Part shown: one piece after another, positions 13,174 through 21,009 of the stretch
Layout: the number at the start of each line of letters is the position of its first letter
How positions within the stretch are numbered: position 1 is the first letter of the stretch
Source: WVZL01 sp041862375
GTDB taxonomy: Bacteria > Acidobacteriota > Aminicenantia > Aminicenantales > Aminicenantaceae
DNA length: 23,060 bases
Direction: 5' to 3'
NCBI GenBank assembly: GCA_041862375.1
Contig: JBGVTE010000094.1
Coordinates: 1 to 23,060, forward strand
The notes under the pieces: model-generated
Seen by the model: only the letters and a program-made list of their open reading frames with translations
Told to the model about the DNA's origin: nothing
The model's database searches: none
Position numbers and translations under genes: made by a program

Positions 13174-16100
13174 TTAGGTGCGACCTCGGAGGAAGGCAAT
13201 CATGCTGGGAACAACTAGAGGTACAACATAGGGAAGCATTTTTGGCATTAAATTATCCATCACCTTAGGCATCAAATCGGGCATCTGCTCAACCATGTAG
13301 TCAGGCATGGGAACAATCTTGGCTACTCGATCCAGCATGGTCGGCATCACTTTAGGCATCATTCCAGGGAGAAGTTTGGGAAAAAGCACGGGGAATATAG
13401 GTTTCATCAAAGCAAAAGCAGCACCACCAATAAAGCCCAACTTTCCGACAACCCTCATCATTTTTCCCATTCCGAGAGGCATGGCATCAAGAAGCTCCGG
13501 CCACATGGTCGACATCAATCCAGCAAATCCCTCCGGTGTCATCATAGGAATCATCTTTTCAAAGACAGCCCACTGCTTAGCTACCTCAGGACTCGGGTCT
13601 TTAAAATCCTTGCCCAAAGCACGACAAGCGAAAGCTGCCAGGTCATGAATCTCTAAAGGAAGGTTCTTTTTATCTTTGGTCACCAAGAACTGAAATTCAC
13701 AGCAAGGACAGAGAGCCAAAACAGCATCTGCATTTATTGACTCTGCTTCATCCAATCGCATCTTTCCAACATCATGGGCTACTTGGGGTTCTTTAATCAG
13801 AGTCAAAACGCTCCCGCAGCACTGGCCTTCTTGACGGTTATGTTCCATCTCTTCGTACTCAATTCCTGGGATGGCTTTAATCAATTCTCGCGGTGGATCA
13901 TATACTCCAGAAGAACGACCGATGTGGCAGGAATCGTGCCAGGTGACTTTTTTATTGATGGGCCTGGTAAACTTAAATTCTCCGCTCCTGATTTTCTGCG
14001 AAACTACCTCGCTGTAATGCTTAGTTTTTATGTTGTATTCAATGCCTAGTTTCTCTGCCCACTGGGGATAATAATTGCGCCACATCAGATCACAGGCAGG
14101 GCAGGAAGTTATCACCGTATCAGCGCCTCTCTCTTTAACCGAATTTATATTTTTTCTCATGATCTGCTCAAAGACATCCCACTTTCCTGCAACGAGCATC
14201 GGTGTTCCACAGCAGTTTTCAACTTCTCCAAGATAGGTAAAATCAATCCCTGCCTCATCCAGAAGGGTCACGGAAGCTTTTCCGATATCATCTTTGATAT
14301 AAGAAGCAGTACAACCGGCAAAATACATATTTTTGCTCTTGACCTCGGGTCCGTGCTTAGACCACAACTCTTTGGGGAACCAGGCTGTCCTATCTTTTCG
14401 GTAGCCTGCCCAGATGTTTCCCTGTGATTGAAGAGCTGCAGCCATGATCTCAAAGGGAGGAAAGGTCATTTGTTTATCTTCATCGACCAATCTGCCTCTA
14501 AGCTTCATCCAGGCGGGTTCGATTGGCAAGTGGGCTGAACAACGAAGGTTACAGAATTCGCAAGTTGTGCAGGCCAGAATTGCATCCACCATGAACTGAT
14601 TCCATTCTGCACGCCCTTCCATGAATTCCCGAAGCCAGAACCACTTCCCCCGCGGGGATTGGCTTTCCCAACCCCGACCGTAAAACTGATCACATTCATC
14701 CAAGCAGTAACCGCACTGGGAGCAGGCGTAGGCATACCAGGCAACATCAGAAGGAATTCCCCGAATGGGCTCCTTAAAGCGCTCGCCGACTTGAGTGACA
14801 ATATTATTTCCAAAGGGCCTTACCAGAGGCTCAAAAATATTGGCCAGGCCAACTACTCTCCCGATAGCCTTTCTTCCGATAACTTTATCAGGATTTAATA
14901 TGTTCCTGGCATCGATTTTCTTTTTAAAATCTCTGAGCCGATCCGTCCGGCTCTTCCCCATTATCTCTTCTATTTTACCGGTGAAATAGAGGCCAGTAGA
15001 ATACGGCCGGCCGCCGTACTTCTCTGCGATCTTGATGATAGTGAGTACCAGGCCAAAGACAAAATTGTAAGAGAACTTCCTCTGGTCACTCGGAATAAAG
15101 CCAAGGATGACAGCTTCTGGCTTTCCTTCCTTGCCCTTCTTTATGATTACACCTTCCTTGACTACGGGCTGGTTTACCTTATGCTCAATTCCTTCCATCA
15201 CTGCGCCTAGTTTGTCCAGAGGAACAACGATTTCAACAGGAACTAATGAGGGCCCGAGTCTCTTGACTACCATGAGCTTAAACCGGTTTTCCCATTCATG
15301 CTCAGCGATTTCCTGACTGAGGATTTCACCTTGGCATCCATCAATAATAGAAGGAAGCTTATTCAAGATTATATCTCGGTCTGCCTCTTGAAAAGCAAGA
15401 ACGGCGATGTAAGCAGCAGGCAGGATCACCCTACGCTCCACAGGTCGTCCATGATGCGTAAGAACAGGAGAACGGTTCTTCATCTCTGCCATACGAGGAT
15501 TAATAAAAATTACTGACCAGATAGGAAGATCCTGCTCAATAAATTCCTGAAAGACTTCAGTCAATTTAAAGGCATCAGGACAGGCAATGGCAACAACACC
15601 TGTCTCTGACAATTTTTGAACTCGAAGGGTAATCTGACTGATTAATCCTGTTATTCCTTCTGCATCCGCTACGAGCTCCAATTCTTTTCCGGAGAACTCT
15701 TTAACCTCTCCATCAGGGAGGACTGCTCGGGCACTGACGACATTGTCAGAAAACCAGCCGTATTGGTAAGAGCCAATTCCCGCTCCACCCTGAGCTAACC
15801 AGCCTCCTGCAGATGAAGAAGGATAGCTCGTGGGATACAGGCGAACAGTCAAACCTTTGCTCTTAAGACTCCTATCCAACTGCTCCCAGGTAATGCCAGG
15901 CTCCACTGTCACTATTTCCTCTTTTGTATCTACGGAAACAACATCTTTCATCCTGTAGAAATCAACAACAATCCCCTTTCTCGTAGGTATAACTCCTCCG
16001 TATCCTGAAGATCCTTTTCCACGAGGCACCAGAGCTATTTTTTTCTTCTTAGCCCAGCGGACTAATTCCACTAATTCCTCTTCATTATCGGGCTGGACAA

Positions 16101-16257
16101 CAACATCTGGAATCGTATTTCCAACAAGCGGTTTAAAAAGACTGGGCATAGCTGCAATATCATGACTGTAGAGAAGCCTTTCAGTAGGATTAAAATTTAC
16201 TCTTGAGCCAAATTTCTCCTCCAGCCATGCCCTGTCTTTTTTTCGTAATCTTGCCAT
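13174..16257 (-). CDS. GlcD-GlcF/HdrD-like fused FAD and iron-sulfur oxidoreductase with Met/Pro-rich C-terminal tail
   Basis: 1027 residues in one chain. An FAD-binding (PCMH/VAO) domain spans about 45-215 (VPRGKGSSGYGG at 77-88; SAGGWLAQGGAGIGSY at 149-164). The FAD-oxidase C-terminal part runs to about 455 (FKKKIDARNILNPDKV). Two [4Fe-4S] motifs follow: C512-x2-C515-x2-C518-x3-C522 and C563-x2-C566-x2-C569-x3-C573. Then come two CCG-type (HdrB/D-like) regions: C649, CC692-693, C719/C722, and C777, CC813-814, C850/CC852-853. This is the fusion of GlcD- and GlcF-like halves that oxidises 2-hydroxyacids such as lactate or glycolate and hands electrons to quinone or other carriers; the substrate is unknown. 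Residues 903-1027 are an unusual Met/Pro-rich hydrophobic tail. AAAGGAGAG precedes the ATG; a promoter lies at 16366-16394. Confidence 0.93.
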   Translation of the reverse strand: MARLRKKDRAWLEEKFGSRVNFNPTERLLYSHDIAAMPSLFKPLVGNTIPDVVVQPDNEEELVELVRWAKKKKIALVPRGKGSSGYGGVIPTRKGIVVDFYRMKDVVSVDTKEEIVTVEPGITWEQLDRSLKSKGLTVRLYPTSYPSSSAGGWLAQGGAGIGSYQYGWFSDNVVSARAVLPDGEVKEFSGKELELVADAEGITGLISQITLRVQKLSETGVVAIACPDAFKLTEVFQEFIEQDLPIWSVIFINPRMAEMKNRSPVLTHHGRPVERRVILPAAYIAVLAFQEADRDIILNKLPSIIDGCQGEILSQEIAEHEWENRFKLMVVKRLGPSLVPVEIVVPLDKLGAVMEGIEHKVNQPVVKEGVIIKKGKEGKPEAVILGFIPSDQRKFSYNFVFGLVLTIIKIAEKYGGRPYSTGLYFTGKIEEIMGKSRTDRLRDFKKKIDARNILNPDKVIGRKAIGRVVGLANIFEPLVRPFGNNIVTQVGERFKEPIRGIPSDVAWYAYACSQCGYCLDECDQFYGRGWESQSPRGKWFWLREFMEGRAEWNQFMVDAILACTTCEFCNLRCSAHLPIEPAWMKLRGRLVDEDKQMTFPPFEIMAAALQSQGNIWAGYRKDRTAWFPKELWSKHGPEVKSKNMYFAGCTASYIKDDIGKASVTLLDEAGIDFTYLGEVENCCGTPMLVAGKWDVFEQIMRKNINSVKERGADTVITSCPACDLMWRNYYPQWAEKLGIEYNIKTKHYSEVVSQKIRSGEFKFTRPINKKVTWHDSCHIGRSSGVYDPPRELIKAIPGIEYEEMEHNRQEGQCCGSVLTLIKEPQVAHDVGKMRLDEAESINADAVLALCPCCEFQFLVTKDKKNLPLEIHDLAAFACRALGKDFKDPSPEVAKQWAVFEKMIPMMTPEGFAGLMSTMWPELLDAMPLGMGKMMRVVGKLGFIGGAAFALMKPIFPVLFPKLLPGMMPKVMPTMLDRVAKIVPMPDYMVEQMPDLMPKVMDNLMPKMLPYVVPLVVPSMIAFLRGRT

Positions 16258-16365
16258 TTTATCTCTCCTTTAGAAGTGGGAAATTTGCCTTTTTTTATAT
16301 TATAAACAATAGCTTAAAATCTATCTACATTACGCATTAATCGATAATATAATGTTCCTATTATT

Positions 16366-16394
16366 ATTATAGAAATAATAAAGTATATAATCAA
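16366..16394 (-). promoter_or_regulatory. Putative sigma-70-type promoter of the FAD/Fe-S oxidoreductase gene
   Basis: On the minus strand TTGATT (complement of 16389-16394), exactly 17 nt, and a perfect TATAAT (complement of 16366-16371). It leaves a leader of about 100 nt before the ATG at 16257. Confidence 0.5.
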
Positions 16395-16402
16395 GAAAAA
16401 AA

Positions 16403-16494
16403 GGACGGATTCTATTTTCTGCCATTTTAAGTCAAAGATATTTTCTAAATGAAGGAGCGAAAGTAGGCTAACAAGAAAATAGAACCGTCCCCTT
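16403..16494. repeat. REPIN-like inverted-repeat element (GGACGG-TTCTATTTTCT ends)
   Basis: The left end GGACGGATTCTATTTTCT (16403-16420) matches the inverted right end GGACGGTTCTATTTTCT (16490-16474) except for one inserted A. The right end extends to GGGGACGG, joining the GGGGACRG family. It fills the gap between the GerW operon's end and the oxidoreductase promoter. Confidence 0.6.
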
Positions 16495-16501
16495 TTTATT
16501 T

Positions 16502-16541
16502 TCTTTTACTTTTTTTCTTTCTTTTACTTTTTTTTTACTTT
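16502..16541. repeat. Low-complexity T-rich tract with repeated CTTTTACTTTTTT units
   Basis: Three imperfect repeats of (T)CTTTTACTTTTTT in about 40 nt, running into the stop codon (TAA, complement of 16535-16537) of the TPR-GerW gene. It looks like replication slippage; no hairpin is attached, so it is not a classic terminator. Confidence 0.55.
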
Positions 16542-17482
16542 AATTCTGCCAGTTCCTTAGCAGCATCCTTGTAATCAGGCTTTAATTCAAGGGCTTTCTT
16601 GAATGCTTCTTTTGCTTTATTTAAGTTGCCTTTTTTCTTGTAAGCAACACCGAGATAATAATAAGAGTCAGCAAAGCCACCCTTTGAGCAAGCAAATTCT
16701 AAATCTTCAATCGCACCATTCACGTCTCCGCCGAATCCTTCAGGTGCCATCAAGCGCCCTACTCCTCTACCGAAATGAGCCATCACATTTTTAGGGTCTA
16801 ATTCAAGAGCTTTCTCGTATTCTTGCATGGCTCCCATGCCGAACTTCATCATATTAACCGGACTACCCTGGGCAAGACTGCCCATGATGTTTCCCTTCCA
16901 GGCGTGGAGATCAGCATCATTCGGATCTTTGGCAATGAGGGAATCGACGACTCCAAGAGCCTCTTCATACTTTTTTTCATTGAACAGCTTCTTTACATCT
17001 TGTAATGATCCTTCTTTGCCTTCCTCCCCAGGTTTAACTTTTGTTTTTTCAGGTGTTGGAGGTGGCTTAGGAGCGAACGGAGATTTATTTCCCATTATTT
17101 GAGGAAGCATTTTAAGTAGAGTAGGAAGCATTTGTTGGAAGAAAGAAGGCTTCTTTTCTTCTAAGGGAAAAAGCTCAACTTTTACCTCATCTCCATCAAT
17201 GATTAGAATGCCTAAAGGTACGGCTTTTCCTCCCATACCTCCTCCGTAACCCATCATAATTCCTCCAGCACCAAGCCCAAATGAAATTTTGGAGAAGGGG
17301 ACAATAACGGTATCTCCCACTTGAAGAGGCTTTCCGATTACTGAACTTACCTTGATGATAGACATCATCTTCTCAAAACTTATAAACGCCTCATCGACAG
17401 GAGATTTCGCTTGCGCCCACAGAGAACCTGAAGAAATTAAAAGGACAGCCAAAGAAATAATAACGTATTGTTTCGTCTTCAT
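16535..17482 (-). CDS. Exported GerW/YtfJ-like protein fused to TPR repeats
   Basis: 315 residues from ATG 17482; the frame extends upstream to 17518, but GAGGAGG sits just before 17482 and the signal peptide MKTKQYVIISLAVLLISSGSLWAQA starts there. Residues about 33-108 match the GerW/YtfJ fold: SSVIGKPLQVGDTVIVPFSKISFGLG, a Gly-rich loop (GGIMMGYGGGMGG), then KAVPLGILII. A Pro/Lys-rich linker (133-156) leads to TPR-like helices: KKLFNEKKYEEALGVVDSLIAKDPND, EKALELDPKNVMAHFGRGV, YYYLGVAYKKKGNLNKAKEAF. GerW is best known from spore-formers, where its role is unclear. The TPRs suggest an assembly or scaffold role outside the cytoplasm (inference). It is 10 nt downstream of the smaller GerW-like gene, whose stop overlaps this gene's ribosome site. 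Confidence 0.85.
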   Translation of the reverse strand: MKTKQYVIISLAVLLISSGSLWAQAKSPVDEAFISFEKMMSIIKVSSVIGKPLQVGDTVIVPFSKISFGLGAGGIMMGYGGGMGGKAVPLGILIIDGDEVKVELFPLEEKKPSFFQQMLPTLLKMLPQIMGNKSPFAPKPPPTPEKTKVKPGEEGKEGSLQDVKKLFNEKKYEEALGVVDSLIAKDPNDADLHAWKGNIMGSLAQGSPVNMMKFGMGAMQEYEKALELDPKNVMAHFGRGVGRLMAPEGFGGDVNGAIEDLEFACSKGGFADSYYYLGVAYKKKGNLNKAKEAFKKALELKPDYKDAAKELAELK

Positions 17483-17492
17483 AGCTTCCTCC

Positions 17493-17876
17493 TCACTTCC
17501 TGGGAACCTTTCCCACACTTACAAATTTTGTTTCTTTCTTTGTGATGATGACAAATCCAAGGGGCTTTGCTTCTCCACTCATCCCGAAGCCGTGGCCTCC
17601 TGGGCCTCCTCCAGGACCTCCCCCGCCGCCACCAAAACCGATATCAATCATTATGATAGGAATGATGGTTACCTTGCCAACTTTAACAGGTTCACCCACA
17701 ACATTTTTAACATGAAGGCTGTTGGTTAATTGTTTAGTCATACCTTCAGTGAGCATGGAGACAGGATTTTCCTGTTTTACTTTAGTTTTTGGCTTTTCTT
17801 GGGCGAGGGACAAACCTTGAGTAATCAAAAAGATCACTAAACTTACTGCTAAGGCTGAAAACAATTTTCTTCTCAT
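17493..17876 (-). CDS. Small exported GerW/YtfJ-like protein
   Basis: 127 residues from ATG 17876, chosen because AAAGGAGG lies about 8 nt upstream and the signal peptide MRRKLFSALAVSLVIFLIT...LAQ begins there; a start at 17927 would add 17 unlikely residues. After a Lys-rich linker it has the GerW core: NSLHVKNVVGEPVKVGKVTIIPIIMIDIGFG, a long Gly-rich loop (GGGGGGPGGGPGGHGFG, about 82-98), then EAKPLGFVIIT. It is the first gene of a two-gene operon with the TPR-fused paralogue. It ends soon after the core strand, so it is little more than one domain. Export and family are well supported; function unknown. Confidence 0.83.
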   Translation of the reverse strand: MRRKLFSALAVSLVIFLITQGLSLAQEKPKTKVKQENPVSMLTEGMTKQLTNSLHVKNVVGEPVKVGKVTIIPIIMIDIGFGGGGGGPGGGPGGHGFGMSGEAKPLGFVIITKKETKFVSVGKVPRK

Positions 17877-18163
17877 TGTTCTACCTCCTTTATTAAATTT
17901 TATCTTGATGGGGAAGGACTCGTACATTCCGAAAAGGGAAAATGTTTTCGAGTCTTACCCTCTCGTTTTTCATCCGCATTCCAGCCGACCATTTTCTATC
18001 TGCCGGGGTGAGGCTTTAACATCAATTTATGCCCAGGAGAGACAATGAAGCCCTTTCCTCGTATGGCTAGCAATGCCTGCCCCCCTCAGCGAAAATGAGA
18101 TGCTTCCAAGCTTTTTCATAGTTTACTATTACATACGTAATTCTTCGGTAAAAGGTTCAAAGT

Positions 18164-19273
18164 TTATTCCAGAAATACCTCACGCTTCAGAGTGTTCCTT
18201 TTTATTCTATCTTCCTGGGGTGAAACGCCTATTCCAGGCAAATCAGGCACTTTAATCGTACCCTTATTTGTTATCTCCACAGGAGGCTCTATCAGGTCTT
18301 CTGAATAGTACCGTTTGCTGGCAGAGAGGTCATTGGGGAACTTGAAATTCGGAAGGGTAGCTAGATGAATATTATGCGCCCGTCCTATCCCTGATTCAAG
18401 CATCCCTCCACACCATACAGGAATTCCTTTTTCTGCACAGAAATCGTGAATTTGAATAGCTTCAACTATACCGCCAACTCTCCCCACTTTTATGTTTAAT
18501 ATCCGGCAACTTCCCATTTCATAAGCTTTGCGTGCAGATTCAGTCGAGAGAATACTCTCATCGAGACAGAGAGGCGTTTTTATCTCTTTCTGCAGTTTAC
18601 TGTGATCCCAAAGGTCATAAGGAGGAAAAGGCTGTTCGAGCATCAGCAGATTAAACTCATCGAGCTTTTTCAAAGTTTCTTTAGCTTCAAGAGTATAGGC
18701 GCCATTAGCGTCAACTTGGAGTTTAATGTGAGGAAACTTCTTTCGTACTTCGTATAAAACTTCAACATCCCAGCCCGGCTTGATTTTGATCTTTATTCTC
18801 TGGTATCCCTCCTCGATAAAAGCCTTTATTCTCCCTAAAAGCTCTGGGATTGAATCCTGAATGCCCAGACTTACACCAGAGGGGATCTCATCTCTTACAC
18901 CGTTGTAGAGCTTCCAGAGAGGTTTTTCCTCCATCTTGGCCTTTAAATCCCACAGAGCAAGCTCAACTCCCGCCTTGGCCATAGGATGTCCTCGAAATTT
19001 TCCGGCTTCATCGTAAAAATTGCGAGGATTGGATATTAATTTTTTAAAAGTGAGGGGAATTAAATAATCTCTTATAATGTGCCAGGCTGTTGAAGTAGTC
19101 TCATAGCTGTAGAGAGGGCTCTCATCTGCGACAACTTCTCCGTAGCCGCAAATACCCTCAGCAAAGACTTTAACAATGATGAAACTGCGGTCTTCCTGGC
19201 GGCCAAAGCTTGTTTCAAAAAAATGGACATAGGGAAGTTTTAAAAGGAGAAGTTCTATTCTTTCTATCTTCAT
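18164..19273 (-). CDS. Enolase-superfamily enzyme, N-acylamino-acid racemase / o-succinylbenzoate synthase (MenC2)-like
   Basis: 369 residues from ATG 19273 (AGG 9 nt upstream; a TTG at 19282 would add 3). Numbered from 19282, all muconate-lactonising subgroup catalytic residues are visible: K164-x-K166 in RIKIKIKPGWD, metal ligands Asp191 (VDANGAY), Glu216 (LEQPF) and Asp241 (LDESI), and Lys265 in NIKVGRVGG. GGMLESGIGRA (292-302) and NDLSASKRYY (317-326) are typical of the NSAR/OSBS group. These enzymes make o-succinylbenzoate for menaquinone or racemise N-succinyl/N-acyl amino acids. No other men genes are nearby. The upstream neighbour is a PLP aminomutase-like enzyme, which favours an amino-acid role, but this is inference. 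A repeat (19350-19437) separates the two genes. Confidence 0.88.
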   Translation of the reverse strand: MKIERIELLLLKLPYVHFFETSFGRQEDRSFIIVKVFAEGICGYGEVVADESPLYSYETTSTAWHIIRDYLIPLTFKKLISNPRNFYDEAGKFRGHPMAKAGVELALWDLKAKMEEKPLWKLYNGVRDEIPSGVSLGIQDSIPELLGRIKAFIEEGYQRIKIKIKPGWDVEVLYEVRKKFPHIKLQVDANGAYTLEAKETLKKLDEFNLLMLEQPFPPYDLWDHSKLQKEIKTPLCLDESILSTESARKAYEMGSCRILNIKVGRVGGIVEAIQIHDFCAEKGIPVWCGGMLESGIGRAHNIHLATLPNFKFPNDLSASKRYYSEDLIEPPVEITNKGTIKVPDLPGIGVSPQEDRIKRNTLKREVFLE

Positions 19274-19349
19274 TCTTTTCAACCTATTTCCAAGGAGTGA
19301 ATAATATTCCCTGCCTTGTTCAAAAGAGACTGCACAATATCATCACAAG

Positions 19350-19437
19350 ATTGTCATTGCGATGAACGAAGCGAAGAAGCAATCTCAGCCTTTTTTCTAA
19401 GAGAATGCTCCGCCCTTGGCGGGCTCACAATGACAAT
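19350..19437. repeat. ATTGTCATTGCG-type inverted-repeat element, copy B
   Basis: 88 bp with perfect 10-bp terminal inverted repeats: ATTGTCATTG (19350-19359) and CAATGACAAT (19428-19437). Inside, CGAAGCGAAGAAGCAATCTC matches copy A at 13055. A second inner hairpin, CCGCCC-TTGG-CGGGC, is seen at 19410-19424. It has no coding capacity and resembles a MITE. It lies between two co-directional genes. Confidence 0.7.
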
Positions 19438-19443
19438 AAATTA

Positions 19444-20829
19444 TTATCCCTGACTCCATTTCTTGGCTATTCTCTCAATTGCATCAAGAGAAGCTTGAAT
19501 TTCTTCATCAGAATGGGCCGTGGATATCGCCCCAAAACCGTGAAAGATGTTAAAACCTTCATTGAGCATTGCTAATTTGAATAATTTTTCTCTGAGTTCG
19601 AAATCACACATCTCTGGATTCCACAGTTGATCAGGAGAAGTGATTCGGTCCGTTTTCTTTTTGAGGAAATGTACTCCAACGACAGAACTCTCCTCAACTA
19701 CGGAATTCTCATCCCCTGTACATTTTACATTAAAACCGTAGGTTAAAAAGATTTCCTCTACACCCTTCCGAACTTTTGACCCCAACTCCCCTATCCTCGG
19801 ATAAATTTCCTTTTCGTGCTCCACAAGAAACTTGAGATACGTTAATCCTGCTAACATCGATGAGGGATGAGCTGAAAATGTTCCTCCCTCGAACTTTACT
19901 TTCTCCGCTTGATTAGCCCCAGGGCCACAGAGCGCCATGATCTCATTTCTGCCTGTTACAGCGCTCACAGGCATTCCTCCTCCCACTGCCTTTCCAAAAA
20001 TTGAGAGATCAGGCTTGATTCCATAGAGGGATTGCACCCCCCCAGCATGAAATCGAAAACCTGAAACAACCTCATCAAATATCAAGAGGGAATTGTACTC
20101 TTGAGTCAATTCTCTTGCAGCTTTGAGAAATTCTCTGTCTGAGAAGATAAATCCTCCTGCCCCGACAAAAGGCTCTATAATGAAACAGGCAATTCTTTCC
20201 CCGTATTCTCTGAACTTTTCCTTGAGTTCCTCTTTATCATTCAATTTGGTGACTAAAATCTGGGAATCCATTCCTAAAGGGAGCCCGGCAGATTCTACCT
20301 GATTCAAGCCCTGTTCATAGGTTGTGATTCCCTTTAAAACATAGGGATTAGCTCCGTGCCACCCCCCTCCTACTTTCAGCACCACTTCCCTCTTTGTGTA
20401 TGCTATGGCCAGCATGATTGCATACATCGTGGCCAAAGTGCCGGATGTGACGAATCGAATCTTATCTGCTTTGACTCGATCGAGGATTATCTCGGCCAAT
20501 TCTCTCTGAAACAATCCGGGAAATCCCGTCGTCAGCCCCAGTCCTTTCTTATAGTAATCAACCAAAGCGTCAATAACTATCTTGGGATTGTGTCCGAGAA
20601 CATTGGCAAAATGTCCCTGCCAAAAATCTACATAAGTATTCCCGTCTACATCTAGGACCTTTGAGCCCAGACATTGATCATCATAAAAAGGGAAAGGATC
20701 GAACAGGCGCAGGTTATGGCTTCCCCCACTGACTTGGTACTGGCAAGCCTTGCTGTAATAAGCTTCGGACTTGGAGTGCTTTTCTCTATAAACCTCTATG
20801 AGTTCGTTAAGTAAGCTATCTTTATCCAT
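19444..20829 (-). CDS. Class III PLP aminotransferase, glutamate-1-semialdehyde 2,1-aminomutase-like
   Basis: 461 residues. Class III landmarks are present: VTSGTLATMYAIMLA (127-141; phosphate-binding), GGGWHGA (154-160), IFDEVVSGFRF (250-260, Asp252 pairing with the PLP ring), Lys280 in IFGKAVGGGMPVSAV as the Schiff-base lysine, and GGTFSAHP (315-322). These match glutamate-1-semialdehyde aminomutase (HemL) and its relatives. It differs from HemL in a long N-terminus (about 30 extra residues) and an insert near 370-405. No other heme genes are near, so an amino-acid aminomutase or aminotransferase acting with the adjacent enolase-superfamily gene is as likely as HemL. GAGG is 7 nt before the ATG. 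Confidence 0.88.
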   Translation of the reverse strand: MDKDSLLNELIEVYREKHSKSEAYYSKACQYQVSGGSHNLRLFDPFPFYDDQCLGSKVLDVDGNTYVDFWQGHFANVLGHNPKIVIDALVDYYKKGLGLTTGFPGLFQRELAEIILDRVKADKIRFVTSGTLATMYAIMLAIAYTKREVVLKVGGGWHGANPYVLKGITTYEQGLNQVESAGLPLGMDSQILVTKLNDKEELKEKFREYGERIACFIIEPFVGAGGFIFSDREFLKAARELTQEYNSLLIFDEVVSGFRFHAGGVQSLYGIKPDLSIFGKAVGGGMPVSAVTGRNEIMALCGPGANQAEKVKFEGGTFSAHPSSMLAGLTYLKFLVEHEKEIYPRIGELGSKVRKGVEEIFLTYGFNVKCTGDENSVVEESSVVGVHFLKKKTDRITSPDQLWNPEMCDFELREKLFKLAMLNEGFNIFHGFGAISTAHSDEEIQASLDAIERIAKKWSQG

Positions 20830-20842
20830 AATACAACCTCAT

Positions 20843-20950
20843 TTAATGGGGACGGCTTTTTTTTAAATCTGATATAGATGATAATAAAAATAAGGCCTTA
20901 CTTTTTTATTGCCGTACTTTACTATATAAAATAGAATAATCCCCATTTAT
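20843..20950. repeat. Degenerate GGGGACGGCTTT REPIN-like element
   Basis: The left head AATGGGGACGGCTTTTTTTT (20845-20864) recalls the other GGGGACRG elements. On the right, AATCCCCATTTA (20938-20949) inverts the AATGGGGA part only. The mate is decayed, so this is the weakest member. Confidence 0.4.
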
Positions 20951-21009
20951 TGGTCAGAATCACATTTTATATCATATAACTTCAGGAAGTGCTACTCGAA
21001 AATTATTTT

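Noticed and set aside
13307..13648. 113-aa plus-strand ORF rich in Ile/Gly/Ser
   Set aside because: It is the complement of the repetitive Met/Pro tail, whose codon bias leaves the opposite strand free of stops.
16502..16541. Rho-independent terminator for the GerW operon
   Set aside because: The T-rich tract has no stem of its own and overlaps the coding end; it is better called low-complexity sequence.
17877..18163. A known riboswitch in the GerW leader
   Set aside because: No recognisable conserved core of a riboswitch class was found by eye.
13055..19437. CRISPR array from the repeated ATTGTCATTGCG units
   Set aside because: Only two full copies, 6 kb apart, with no regular spacers and no cas genes.
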